Below, in pieces: positions 7,631-15,142 of a stretch of 40,580 nt of DNA. A model generated the notes under the pieces. That model was not told the DNA's origin. It ran no database searches and was given only the letters and a program-made list of their open reading frames with translations. The translations under genes and the position numbers were made by a program. Numbering within the stretch: position 1 is the first letter of the stretch; each line of letters begins with the position of its first letter. The stretch comes from an uncultured Bacteroidales bacterium. GTDB lineage: Bacteria > Bacteroidota > Bacteroidia > Bacteroidales > F082. The stretch covers positions 1 to 40,580 of the forward strand of contig CALCYT010000052.1 in assembly GCA_937906455.1 (NCBI GenBank), in the 5' to 3' direction.

Positions 7631-8661
7631 TATTTTTTACCAAACATATATCCTATTCCCATTCTTCCTTCAAAAATCTTGAAGTTGGTTGTCGCGCCAT
7701 CCAGTGCAACGACGAATCTGCCGAGGTGTGCCTGTATGCCGGCCAATCCGCCGAAGCCATACGAGCTGTGGTCGCTTATCCAAAAATCGGTTCTGCTGTT
7801 GTAACTGTCATAGATGTTCATCCAGAGCGAATTGTTGCCATAGCCGCCGCCGATTTTTATGTCGATAGGCCCCGCCACCTTGAATACGACGCCGCCTATC
7901 ACCGACATCGAGACGTACTGTCGTTTGGAAGCGTACGTGGGGTTGTTGTCAAGCAGTGCTTGCATCGAAGTGCTGTTGATATGATCCCATTTGTCTTCCT
8001 CTCCGAGGTCAGTAAAGTTGAAATTTGACATGAAGCTGATGAAAACGCCTACTTTCCGCTTAATGCCGACGGTGACGCCGAATGCGGCTTCTGACTCTGT
8101 GTTGTTCGACAGGTTCAGCGTGATGAAGGTATTCAAAGGCGTTTTATGCGTGGGCTTTTGTGGCGTGGGCGTCACAGGTTCCTCGACATACACAATCTGG
8201 GGTTCCTGTTGGTTTTGTATAGCCTCCTCAAGCTTCTTCATGCGCTCTAAAATCTCTTCTTCCGACAGTTTCGCGTTGTTTGTGAGTGTCAGCTCATAGC
8301 CTTTCTTCGGCTCCATGTCGAACGGAAACCAGAACTCCGTCGAGCTCAGGTCACGGTGCGAAATCTTCAGATATGTGGCTTTGTAGGTGAGATAAACCCA
8401 CACCTCGCCGATTTTGTACTCGCATTCGATGAAAGTGGCGGCGTCGCCTTCAAAAAGCAGCTCCCGACGTTGTTTGTCGTTGATGTTCTCGGTCTTGACC
8501 TTAATCACGGCGTAAGGCACGTCGTTGTCATCGGATTGTATGTCGAGGTTGATATTGACAAAGCCGGCCACTTCCTTGAACGAGTCCGGCTTCACCTCCA
8601 GCTGTGCCATCGCGCCAAGCGACAGCAACAGAAACGACAGAATAGCAGTTATCTTTTTCAT
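7630..8661 (-). CDS. Secreted protein with predicted outer-membrane beta-barrel C-terminus
   Basis: A 343-residue protein of unassigned function, starting at MKKITAILSF with a clear signal peptide ending near AMAQ. The first 120 residues after the signal are beta-rich with a PEGA-like look (VPYAVIKVKTEN). A coiled-coil stretch of Glu/Lys and a Pro/Thr linker (TPTPQKPTHKTP) follow. The C-terminal half has alternating aromatic and glycine strands ending GRMGIGYMFGKK, as expected for a small outer-membrane barrel. Longer in-frame starts upstream lack a sensible signal peptide and overlap the promoter. It is translationally coupled to the M1 aminopeptidase. Confidence 0.75.
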   Translation of the reverse strand: MKKITAILSFLLLSLGAMAQLEVKPDSFKEVAGFVNINLDIQSDDNDVPYAVIKVKTENINDKQRRELLFEGDAATFIECEYKIGEVWVYLTYKATYLKISHRDLSSTEFWFPFDMEPKKGYELTLTNNAKLSEEEILERMKKLEEAIQNQQEPQIVYVEEPVTPTPQKPTHKTPLNTFITLNLSNNTESEAAFGVTVGIKRKVGVFISFMSNFNFTDLGEEDKWDHINSTSMQALLDNNPTYASKRQYVSMSVIGGVVFKVAGPIDIKIGGGYGNNSLWMNIYDSYNSRTDFWISDHSSYGFGGLAGIQAHLGRFVVALDGATTNFKIFEGRMGIGYMFGKK

Positions 8662-8680
8662 TTCAAAATGAATGAGACTG

Positions 8681-8688
8681 CAAATATA
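8681..8688 (-). promoter_or_regulatory. Predicted -7 promoter element for the barrel-protein/M1 operon
   Basis: The minus strand reads TATATTTG, matching TAnnTTTG, 20 bp before the start at 8661. No convincing -33 element was seen. Confidence 0.45.
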
Positions 8689-8764
8689 ATAAAAATAATA
8701 TGAGTGTGGAATCTTTCGAGTGAATTTTTTCAGCTCCACTCAAAAAAATCCCACACCCGACTGT

Positions 8765-8792
8765 CTTTTAACTTTTAACTTTCAACTTTTAT
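8765..8792. repeat. Heptamer array (TAAAAGT)n supplying the S46 peptidase stop
   Basis: Four consecutive 7-bp units are seen, on the plus strand CTTTTAA, CTTTTAA, CTTTCAA, CTTTTAT. On the minus strand the first unit reads TAAAAGT, and its TAA is the stop codon of the S46 peptidase. TAA also occurs on the plus strand of the array. Confidence 0.7.
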
Positions 8793-10969
8793 CTAATGTC
8801 CAACTCTTCGATAATATTCGAGGCTCCATAGACCTTGTCGATGATGAAGAGTACGTAACGGATATCGACGTTGATGGTGCGTTGCAGTTTAGGCTCGAAG
8901 TTGACGTCGCCGCTCATGGCTTCCCAGTTGCCGTCGAAGGCGAGGCCGAGTAGCTCGCCCTTGCCGTTGATGACAGGGCTGCCCGAGTTGCCTCCCGTGA
9001 TGTCGTTGGTTGACAGGAAGCATGTGATAAGCTCGCCGTTCTCATCGGCATATTGTCCGAAGTCTCTTGCCTTGATGAGGTTGAGGAGGTCGTCCGGGGC
9101 ATCGAACTCGAAGTCGCCGGGGATGTATTTCTCGAGGATGCCGTTGGCGGTGCAGACGTAGTCGTATGAGATGGCGTCGGCAGGCTGGTAGTCCTTGACA
9201 GAGCCGTAACTCATTCTCATTGTTGAGTTTGCATCAGGATAAAGCACTTTGTTAGGCTGTGTCTCGGCATAGAACTCACGCAGACCTTTCACGAATTTGT
9301 GGTCGGCCTCAGCGATGGCAGTGTTGGCCATCCTATAAACCGGCACTACCGAGTAGATCTGCTCCATCAAGGCTTGAATCATGACGAAAGCAGGGTCTTT
9401 AGCCACTTTCTTAGCCTTGGGCTTCTCAAGCATGGTCTTGAATGATTCCGGTGTGCTGAACATTGATTTGTCGAAGATATAGTTCGCCAAAGCTGTCCAG
9501 TCACCTTTATGTTTCTTCAGGAGTTTCTTCATGCTTTCAGGCAGCTCTTCCGTGGCGAATTTGTTTCCGTAGATGTTCATCACGGCCACAAACATGTCTT
9601 TCTCAACGCGTGCGTCGAGGTCTTTGAACTCTTCGTCAACGTCAATATCTTTTAGCGACTCAGCAGCTGCCTGTTTCTCTTCTTTGGTAGATTCTTTGTT
9701 AGTCATGACGTTAACATATCCCATTAACAGAGAGGCTGTCGAGAGAGGGTTGAGTTGGCCGAGGAAGTTCGGATAATAGAGTCGTCCTGCGGTCTCGCCG
9801 AGCTGGGCGAACATCACTTCGAGGGTTTCGAGCACATCGCCATATTCAGCTTTACGGTCTTCGTTGGCGTTGACCCATTCCGAGAACTGTCTCTCGAGTT
9901 CGGCCTTGCGCTCTGCCACTTTGTTTTTGCGGAGCATGGTCATCTGCCCCTCGAAGTTTTTCCAAGTGTTTGCCAAGCCTGCTTTGTTGTCAGCGTAAGC
10001 GATATTGACGGCTTTGTCAACCTTCATGTATTCGTCCATGACGTCGGTCTCGGCTTTGAACACCTCATAAACGACCGGATAGAAGCTGTCAACGTTGTAG
10101 TTGATGCCGTATGAGGTCATGTAGCGTTCTGTTGAGCCGGGGAACCCCCAAATCATGGTGAAGTCGTCTTGTTTTACGCCGCTGATGCTGATAGGCAGAT
10201 GATGTTTCGGGTTGAGCGGCTTGTTGTCTTCCGAGAACTCGGCAGGTTCGCCGTTTTCGTCAGCATAGACGCGGAACACGCTGAAGTCGCCGGTGTGACG
10301 GGGCCACATCCAGTTGTCGGTGTCGCCGCCGAACTTGCCTATCGACTGTGCTGCGGTGAACACGAGACGGACATCGGTGTAGGTCTTGTAAACGAACATA
10401 TAATATTCGTTACCCTCGAAGAATCCTTTGACGACAGGGTTAAGCTTGCCGTCTTCCGACGCTGCTTCTTCAAGTTCTTTTGCCTTAGCGTTGATAGCTT
10501 TGTTGCGTGCCGTCCAGTCCATGTCGTCGGTGACTACGCTGAGAATCTCGGCTGTCACGTCTTCCATTCTCACGAGGAACGAGGCCGAGACGCCCTCAGC
10601 GCGCAGCTCTTCGCTGAAGTTGCGGGCGGCGAAGCCTTCGTTGAGGTAGTCGTGTTCCACCGTCGAGAGGGCTGCTATCGAGCTGTAGCCGCAGTGATGG
10701 TTGGTGAAAAGCAGGCTGTTGCCTGACACGATTTCGCCTGTGCAGAAGAAACCGCGTGGTTTAGGGCCGTTGGAAAGACCCACGATGGCGTCTTTCAGGC
10801 TGCTGTTGTTGATGCTGTAAAGCTCCTCCGGCGTCAGCTGGAGACCCATTTTCTGCATGTCAACATAATTCAAACGCTCGACAAACATCGGCAACCACAT
10901 GCCTTCGTCAGCGCGCACGATGCCCATCATAGCAAAGATGAGGGCGAAAAATACTGATACTTTTTTCAT
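8789..10969 (-). CDS. S46-family dipeptidyl-peptidase, DPP7-like
   Basis: Periplasmic serine exopeptidase of 726 residues that removes dipeptides from the N-terminus of oligopeptides. The signal peptide is residues 1-20 (ends VRA). The catalytic His lies in TNHHCGY (91-92), the Asp in the DNWMWPRHTGDFSVFR block, and the nucleophile Ser 662 in GGNSGSP. The S1 specificity position, Arg in DPP11 and Gly in DPP7, falls in LAFDGNWEA (Gly 680), so a preference for hydrophobic P1 residues is inferred rather than Asp/Glu. Length matches the family. The stop codon lies in a heptamer repeat. With the M49-like and M1 enzymes it forms a peptidase cluster. Confidence 0.93.
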   Translation of the reverse strand: MKKVSVFFALIFAMMGIVRADEGMWLPMFVERLNYVDMQKMGLQLTPEELYSINNSSLKDAIVGLSNGPKPRGFFCTGEIVSGNSLLFTNHHCGYSSIAALSTVEHDYLNEGFAARNFSEELRAEGVSASFLVRMEDVTAEILSVVTDDMDWTARNKAINAKAKELEEAASEDGKLNPVVKGFFEGNEYYMFVYKTYTDVRLVFTAAQSIGKFGGDTDNWMWPRHTGDFSVFRVYADENGEPAEFSEDNKPLNPKHHLPISISGVKQDDFTMIWGFPGSTERYMTSYGINYNVDSFYPVVYEVFKAETDVMDEYMKVDKAVNIAYADNKAGLANTWKNFEGQMTMLRKNKVAERKAELERQFSEWVNANEDRKAEYGDVLETLEVMFAQLGETAGRLYYPNFLGQLNPLSTASLLMGYVNVMTNKESTKEEKQAAAESLKDIDVDEEFKDLDARVEKDMFVAVMNIYGNKFATEELPESMKKLLKKHKGDWTALANYIFDKSMFSTPESFKTMLEKPKAKKVAKDPAFVMIQALMEQIYSVVPVYRMANTAIAEADHKFVKGLREFYAETQPNKVLYPDANSTMRMSYGSVKDYQPADAISYDYVCTANGILEKYIPGDFEFDAPDDLLNLIKARDFGQYADENGELITCFLSTNDITGGNSGSPVINGKGELLGLAFDGNWEAMSGDVNFEPKLQRTINVDIRYVLFIIDKVYGASNIIEELDIR

Positions 10970-11013
10970 TTTATTTGATTTGATTTGTGATAAATTTCCA
11001 TGTGATCAGGACC

Positions 11014-11152
11014 GTCATTTCGACCGACTGGAAGGAGTGGAGAAATCTCCTCCAAACAATATTTATTATCTTTTTGCAGGAGATTTATTCACCAGAGGTG
11101 AATGCTTTCGCAAGCTCAGGTCTCGATTTCGCTTCGCTTCACTCGAAATGAC
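11014..11152. repeat. REP/MITE-like intergenic element with inverted termini
   Basis: The 139-bp element is bounded by GTCATTTCGA and TCGAAATGAC, with internal GGAGAAATCTCC and ATTCACC/GGTGAAT inverted repeats. It ends 6 bp before the stop codon of the M49-like gene. Its right half (11087-11152) closely resembles 17656-17722, and its termini recur at 29237-29277 and 32896-32990. Confidence 0.75.
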
Positions 11153-11158
11153 GAGGGG

Positions 11159-12778
11159 CTACTTTGTCAGGACATCCATTCCCATCTCGTACCAGATGTC
11201 TTTCGGGATTCCCATCTCGTTGACTTTGTCGAGGTCGGCCTGCATCTCCGGTTTGATGACGCCGTCGGTGGCGATCCATTCCTTGACGTATTCGTAGTCG
11301 CCGTCGCCTTGTGCTTTGAGGATGGCTCCGCCGAGTTTCTCGACTGCGAGTTTCATCTTCGGGAAGTCGATGTTATACAGGCCGTTCTCGTCACGTGTGA
11401 AGGCACCTTCGTTGGCGAGGAAGTTGAATTCTATCATGTTGGCTTTTCCGTGTGCCGAGGCTGCCCCGAAACGCACCGAGCGGAAGATGCCCGCCATGAA
11501 GGTGGTGTAGTTCTCCTCAAGGGTGGTGTTGTCATATTCGCCCATCTCATGTAGTTTGGTGACGAGGAACAGACCGAGGACGTCGGCTTTAGCCTCTTCC
11601 AAGGCCGAGTATTGCTCTTTAAGTGCGTGACGCACAGTGCCTTTGCCGTCGAGGGTGTTCTTGATGCCGAGACCGTGTGCCACCTCATGGAACATCACGT
11701 TGGCGAAGAAGGCGTCGAACTTCACGTTCTGACGGGCCTCGGGTGACACTAAGACCTCTGAAATCGGGACCACTATCTTGTCGAACTTCGCCTGCATCGC
11801 GTTTTTGAGCTGAAGCTTGCGTGTGCCTTTTTGCAGCTGCACTCTCTCATCGTTTGGCAGGTTGATGGCTATGGTCTTGGATGCCATGTTGCAGTCGCCG
11901 CCGTAATACACCACGTCGTATGCCGCGAGGTCGGCGTCACTGCCGGGTTTCTCTTTCTTGTATTTGTCCTCCACCGGCAGTTTCTTCTGTAGCTGTGGCA
12001 ACAACTTCACGTAACGCGCCAGTTTTGCCGTCCATTCCTGGTCTTTGATGAGGATGAACGACTCATGCGCCGCCTTGTATCCGAAGAGTCCGTCAGTGTA
12101 GTTCTCGATAGGTCCTACCACGAAATCGACGTTGTTGTTGCGGACATCCATCCATGCCATGTCGGAATAGTAATAATCGTCGGTGAGCAATGCGTCGGCT
12201 CTGAGTTCCAGATATTTGGCAAACTCTTCGTCGGCTGCGAGTCTCGCCGCTTTCTTCAGCAATTCGGCGGCTTTGATGATTTGTTTGGCGTAAGCCTGAT
12301 GATACCATACTGTGATGAGGTTGCCGTTGGCGTCGCGGCGCACGAGGGTGTACTGACTGGTCTTGTCGGCGTTTTCCCAGGCCTCGAACTCTTCCTTGGT
12401 CATGTCGGTGGGGTAGAAGCCCGCTCCTGCCGGTTTCTCACCATATCCGGAGATGAAGATGCGGCGGTTGTCGAGCTGGTCCCATGGACCGTAGTTGATT
12501 TCGGCGTATTTGCGTGCGTTGGGGTCTTTGATGTTGTCCAAAAACGTGTCTTTGTCGCCGCCGAGGTTCTCGGTCCAGTAGATGTCGTCCATGATTTTAC
12601 CGACCTCAAAGAGGTATTCAAGCATTTTCACTTCATTGTCAGACAGATGGCTGATGTCTGTGGTCAAAGTCACCTTCGCGTATTGGTTGGCGAGGTCTTC
12701 GTAGGGTTTTTTCTTCTCAGTGCAGCTAAAGAGCATTGTAGTGAGGGTTATTACCATTACTATGTTTCTGATTTTCAT
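11159..12778 (-). CDS. M49-like zinc peptidase lipoprotein
   Basis: A 539-residue lipoprotein with signal sequence and lipobox LFSC at residues 16-19, so probably anchored in the envelope. The zinc site is HEVAH at 364-368 and EEAKAD at 394-399. This matches the two metal-binding segments of dipeptidyl peptidase III (M49), except that the first motif is the five-residue HExxH rather than HExxxH. Bacteroidota relatives of this group are sometimes named only as hypothetical or Zn-dependent hydrolases. Its place next to the S46 and M1 enzymes supports a role in peptide degradation; the exact specificity is unknown. Confidence 0.8.
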   Translation of the reverse strand: MKIRNIVMVITLTTMLFSCTEKKKPYEDLANQYAKVTLTTDISHLSDNEVKMLEYLFEVGKIMDDIYWTENLGGDKDTFLDNIKDPNARKYAEINYGPWDQLDNRRIFISGYGEKPAGAGFYPTDMTKEEFEAWENADKTSQYTLVRRDANGNLITVWYHQAYAKQIIKAAELLKKAARLAADEEFAKYLELRADALLTDDYYYSDMAWMDVRNNNVDFVVGPIENYTDGLFGYKAAHESFILIKDQEWTAKLARYVKLLPQLQKKLPVEDKYKKEKPGSDADLAAYDVVYYGGDCNMASKTIAINLPNDERVQLQKGTRKLQLKNAMQAKFDKIVVPISEVLVSPEARQNVKFDAFFANVMFHEVAHGLGIKNTLDGKGTVRHALKEQYSALEEAKADVLGLFLVTKLHEMGEYDNTTLEENYTTFMAGIFRSVRFGAASAHGKANMIEFNFLANEGAFTRDENGLYNIDFPKMKLAVEKLGGAILKAQGDGDYEYVKEWIATDGVIKPEMQADLDKVNEMGIPKDIWYEMGMDVLTK

Positions 12779-12850
12779 GATGTTAGATTTATTTTATTAT
12801 TAAAACAAAAGAATTTATGAAAAGCCAAATTTCTGCATAATATTTTGTTT

Positions 12851-13723
12851 CTATTTCATGACGGAGAACTTTCTTATAACTGTCGATTCGCCATCGTCAA
12901 TCTTTATGAAATACTGGCCGTTTGGAAGATTTGACACATTTATCTCCTCAACGTTGCCGAGATTCATCAGTATGCGTCCCGTGATGTCGGTGATTTCTAT
13001 TTTCTTAACAGATAAATTATTGATATTCAATATTTTAATAATATCATTAGCTGGATTTGGGTAGATATTGATACCGTTTTCGACATTGTTTTCCTCTATT
13101 TCATCGATGTCGCAGGTGTCGTATTCAGGATTCACATAAATCACGTCGTCATCAACATGATGGCACAAAAGATGGAAGATGGCTCCTTCGTCGGTGGGCG
13201 TGTAGTTGCCTGAGTTGACGAAACCCTTGCTGCTGCCGACACCTTCCACCCAGAACTCTGTCTCCTCCGGCAGTCCTATGAACGAGAAAGTCAGCATCTT
13301 GCGCTCGATGCCGTTGTTGTCAGTGATTGTTGACACTTCGGTGACCTGCATCGGATGCTCGTCGTCGTCATTGAAGAAGTCGCCTTCCTCGAGGTCGTAG
13401 TCATAGAGAAGCGTCTCGTCGTCGTATGTGTTGCCGTTCCACTTGCAGTAGTAAACTTGGTTGTCCTCGTTGCGGTAGGCACCGAGCAGCACGCCTTGTC
13501 CCTGTATGTAAACGGTGTGATACTCCATCCCGTTGATTTCGACGTCTTCCGCCTGATAATGAGTCACTTCAAACGTTCCTTGAGGGTTCGGCGGACTCCA
13601 GATGTATTCGCCCATAATATACCATGTCTGTGCGTTGACACCTAATGAAATAGCCAATAAAGCCACGGCGAGAGCGGCTGTTTTGATGAAACTGTGTAAA
13701 CGTAAACGTGTAGCCATAATCAT
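12851..13723 (-). CDS. T9SS-sorted secreted protein of unknown function
   Basis: A 290-residue protein not assigned to an enzymatic family. A signal peptide covers roughly residues 1-31 (ends VNAQ). The middle is acidic and rich in Tyr, Asp and Glu, with several two-Cys segments. The last 75 residues form a type A T9SS sorting domain: NIYPNPAND, ITDITGRI, then LPNGQYFIKI and a basic end. A second Met at residue 3 is an alternative start. It is a single-gene unit divergent from hemW, with closely spaced back-to-back promoters. Confidence 0.85.
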   Translation of the reverse strand: MIMATRLRLHSFIKTAALAVALLAISLGVNAQTWYIMGEYIWSPPNPQGTFEVTHYQAEDVEINGMEYHTVYIQGQGVLLGAYRNEDNQVYYCKWNGNTYDDETLLYDYDLEEGDFFNDDDEHPMQVTEVSTITDNNGIERKMLTFSFIGLPEETEFWVEGVGSSKGFVNSGNYTPTDEGAIFHLLCHHVDDDVIYVNPEYDTCDIDEIEENNVENGINIYPNPANDIIKILNINNLSVKKIEITDITGRILMNLGNVEEINVSNLPNGQYFIKIDDGESTVIRKFSVMK

Positions 13724-13740
13724 TCATTTTAATTATGCTA

Positions 13741-13769
13741 CAAAAATACAAAATTTTTGGGATATACAA
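13741..13769 (-). promoter_or_regulatory. Promoter of the T9SS cargo gene
   Basis: On the minus strand TTG (13769-13767) and TATTTTTG (13748-13741) are separated by about 18 bp, matching the Bacteroidota -33/-7 pattern. The predicted transcript starts about 10 bases before the ATG at 13723. Confidence 0.6.
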
Positions 13770-13779
13770 GTAAAAAATG

Positions 13780-13787
13780 TAATTTTG
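13780..13787 (+). promoter_or_regulatory. Promoter -7 element immediately before hemW
   Basis: TAATTTTG ends only 5 bp before the GTG start codon of hemW. Transcription would begin at or within the first codon, predicting a leaderless mRNA. Confidence 0.55.
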
Positions 13788-13791
13788 CATC

Positions 13792-14901
13792 GTGGCAGGT
13801 ATTTATATCCATATCCCGTTTTGCAAGTCGAAATGCGCGTACTGTAACTTCTTCTCTGTCGTGTCGGAGAGGCAACGTGTTGATTTTCTTGAGGCTTTGA
13901 AGAAAGAAGCCGTCAACCGGAACGATTATCTTGGCGATGAGGAGGTTGGCACGATTTATTTCGGCGGAGGCACGCCGTCGTTGCTGAAAGCCCATGAAAT
14001 AAAGGAGATTCTGGATGTTCTTTATAAAAATTACAGGGTGACTGACAATCCTGAAATAACTCTTGAGGCAAATCCGGATACTGTCACAAAAGAATCGCTG
14101 AAAGAATATAAATCAATGGGAATCAACAGGTTAAGTGTCGGCATCCAAAGTTTTTCCGATGACGACTTGCAGTATTTGAGCAGAAAACATGACTCAAAGC
14201 ACGCCCTGCGGGTTTTGGAATGGATACATGCTGTTGGTTTTGAAGAAGTTACTCTCGATTTGATTTATGGCATCCCCACTTTGACTGACGAAAAATGGCA
14301 TCAAAATCTTGAGATTTTTTTCTCGACAGGCTTCAACCACCTCTCTGCTTACGCCTTGACGGTGGAGGAGAAGACGGCTCTCGGGCAGCGTATTAATAAA
14401 GGTGTGGCCGCGCCGGTCGATGAAGATGTTGTGGTCAGGCAATATGATATCTTGACTCAAATGACTGAAAATCAGGGATTTGAACATTATGAGATAAGCA
14501 ATTTCGCGCGACAGGGACATTATTCGAAGCATAACACCATCTATTGGAAAGGCGGAAAATATCTCGGATTAGGTCCTTCTGCACATTCGTTTGACGGCGC
14601 GTCCCGACAATGGAACGTGGCGAGTGTGAAGGACTATTGTGAGAGCTTTCCGTTTGAAAAAGAGACACTTACGCTTGCCGACCGCTATAATGAATATGTC
14701 ATGACCTCGCTTCGCACCATGTGGGGCGCTGATTTGGATTTCATCAGGGAGAGATTTGGAGACATATATGTCGAAAAGTTTAAAAATACGATAAAAAGAT
14801 ACATATTAAATGGAATAATATTTCAAAAAGATGAAAAATTCATCCTAAATGACAAAGGTATGCTTTTCGCCGATGGCATAGCGGCAGAGCTTTTCATCTG
14901 A
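13792..14901 (+). CDS. hemW: HemW-like radical SAM protein
   Basis: Radical SAM protein of 369 residues, of the type formerly called oxygen-independent coproporphyrinogen oxidase-like and now regarded as a heme chaperone. The cluster motif is in IHIPFCKSKCAYCNFF (CxxxCxxC, near residues 11-18), followed by FGGGTPS, LEANPDT, LSVGIQSF and the E/DYGIP-type LIYGIPTL. The length and the motif at the extreme N-terminus favour HemW over true HemN. The GTG start is required, because the family's first residues (AGIYIHIPF) follow it directly and no upstream start exists. Confidence 0.92.
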   Translation: MAGIYIHIPFCKSKCAYCNFFSVVSERQRVDFLEALKKEAVNRNDYLGDEEVGTIYFGGGTPSLLKAHEIKEILDVLYKNYRVTDNPEITLEANPDTVTKESLKEYKSMGINRLSVGIQSFSDDDLQYLSRKHDSKHALRVLEWIHAVGFEEVTLDLIYGIPTLTDEKWHQNLEIFFSTGFNHLSAYALTVEEKTALGQRINKGVAAPVDEDVVVRQYDILTQMTENQGFEHYEISNFARQGHYSKHNTIYWKGGKYLGLGPSAHSFDGASRQWNVASVKDYCESFPFEKETLTLADRYNEYVMTSLRTMWGADLDFIRERFGDIYVEKFKNTIKRYILNGIIFQKDEKFILNDKGMLFADGIAAELFI

Positions 14902-14964
14902 CGTCAATGGTTGGCATCTTTTTTATTTTTTTGCAATAAATCTTAATAAAATTTAACAAAATAG

Positions 14965-14998
14965 TTTGCGCAGTATTTAAAAATTTTGTATAATTTTG
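14965..14998 (+). promoter_or_regulatory. Promoter upstream of the small ORF and helicase
   Basis: TTTG (14965-14968) and TAATTTTG (14991-14998) are 22 bp apart. The predicted start near 15004 gives a leader of about 140 bases before the helicase, containing the small ORF at 15032. Confidence 0.6.
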
Positions 14999-15031
14999 CA
15001 GAGTTGAATATAATTAGGATTAAAAAATCTT

Positions 15032-15112
15032 ATGAAGCAAAAAGATCTAAAGATTTATGTGATTCCGGATTCCGACTTGCGAACAATATCATTGACCGCT
15101 GCGAAACGGTGA
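15032..15112 (+). CDS. Possible 26-residue leader peptide
   Basis: An ATG-initiated ORF encodes a 26-residue peptide (MKQKDLKIYVIPDSDLRT, then ISLTAAKR), starting about 28 bases after the predicted transcription start and ending 30 bp before the helicase ATG. The composition looks like a real soluble peptide rather than random AT-rich sequence. No homologue is recognised. It could be a leader peptide or a chance ORF. Confidence 0.35.
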   Translation: MKQKDLKIYVIPDSDLRTISLTAAKR

Positions 15113-15142
15113 TGTCTAAATGTTGATATGTAATTTGTTATT

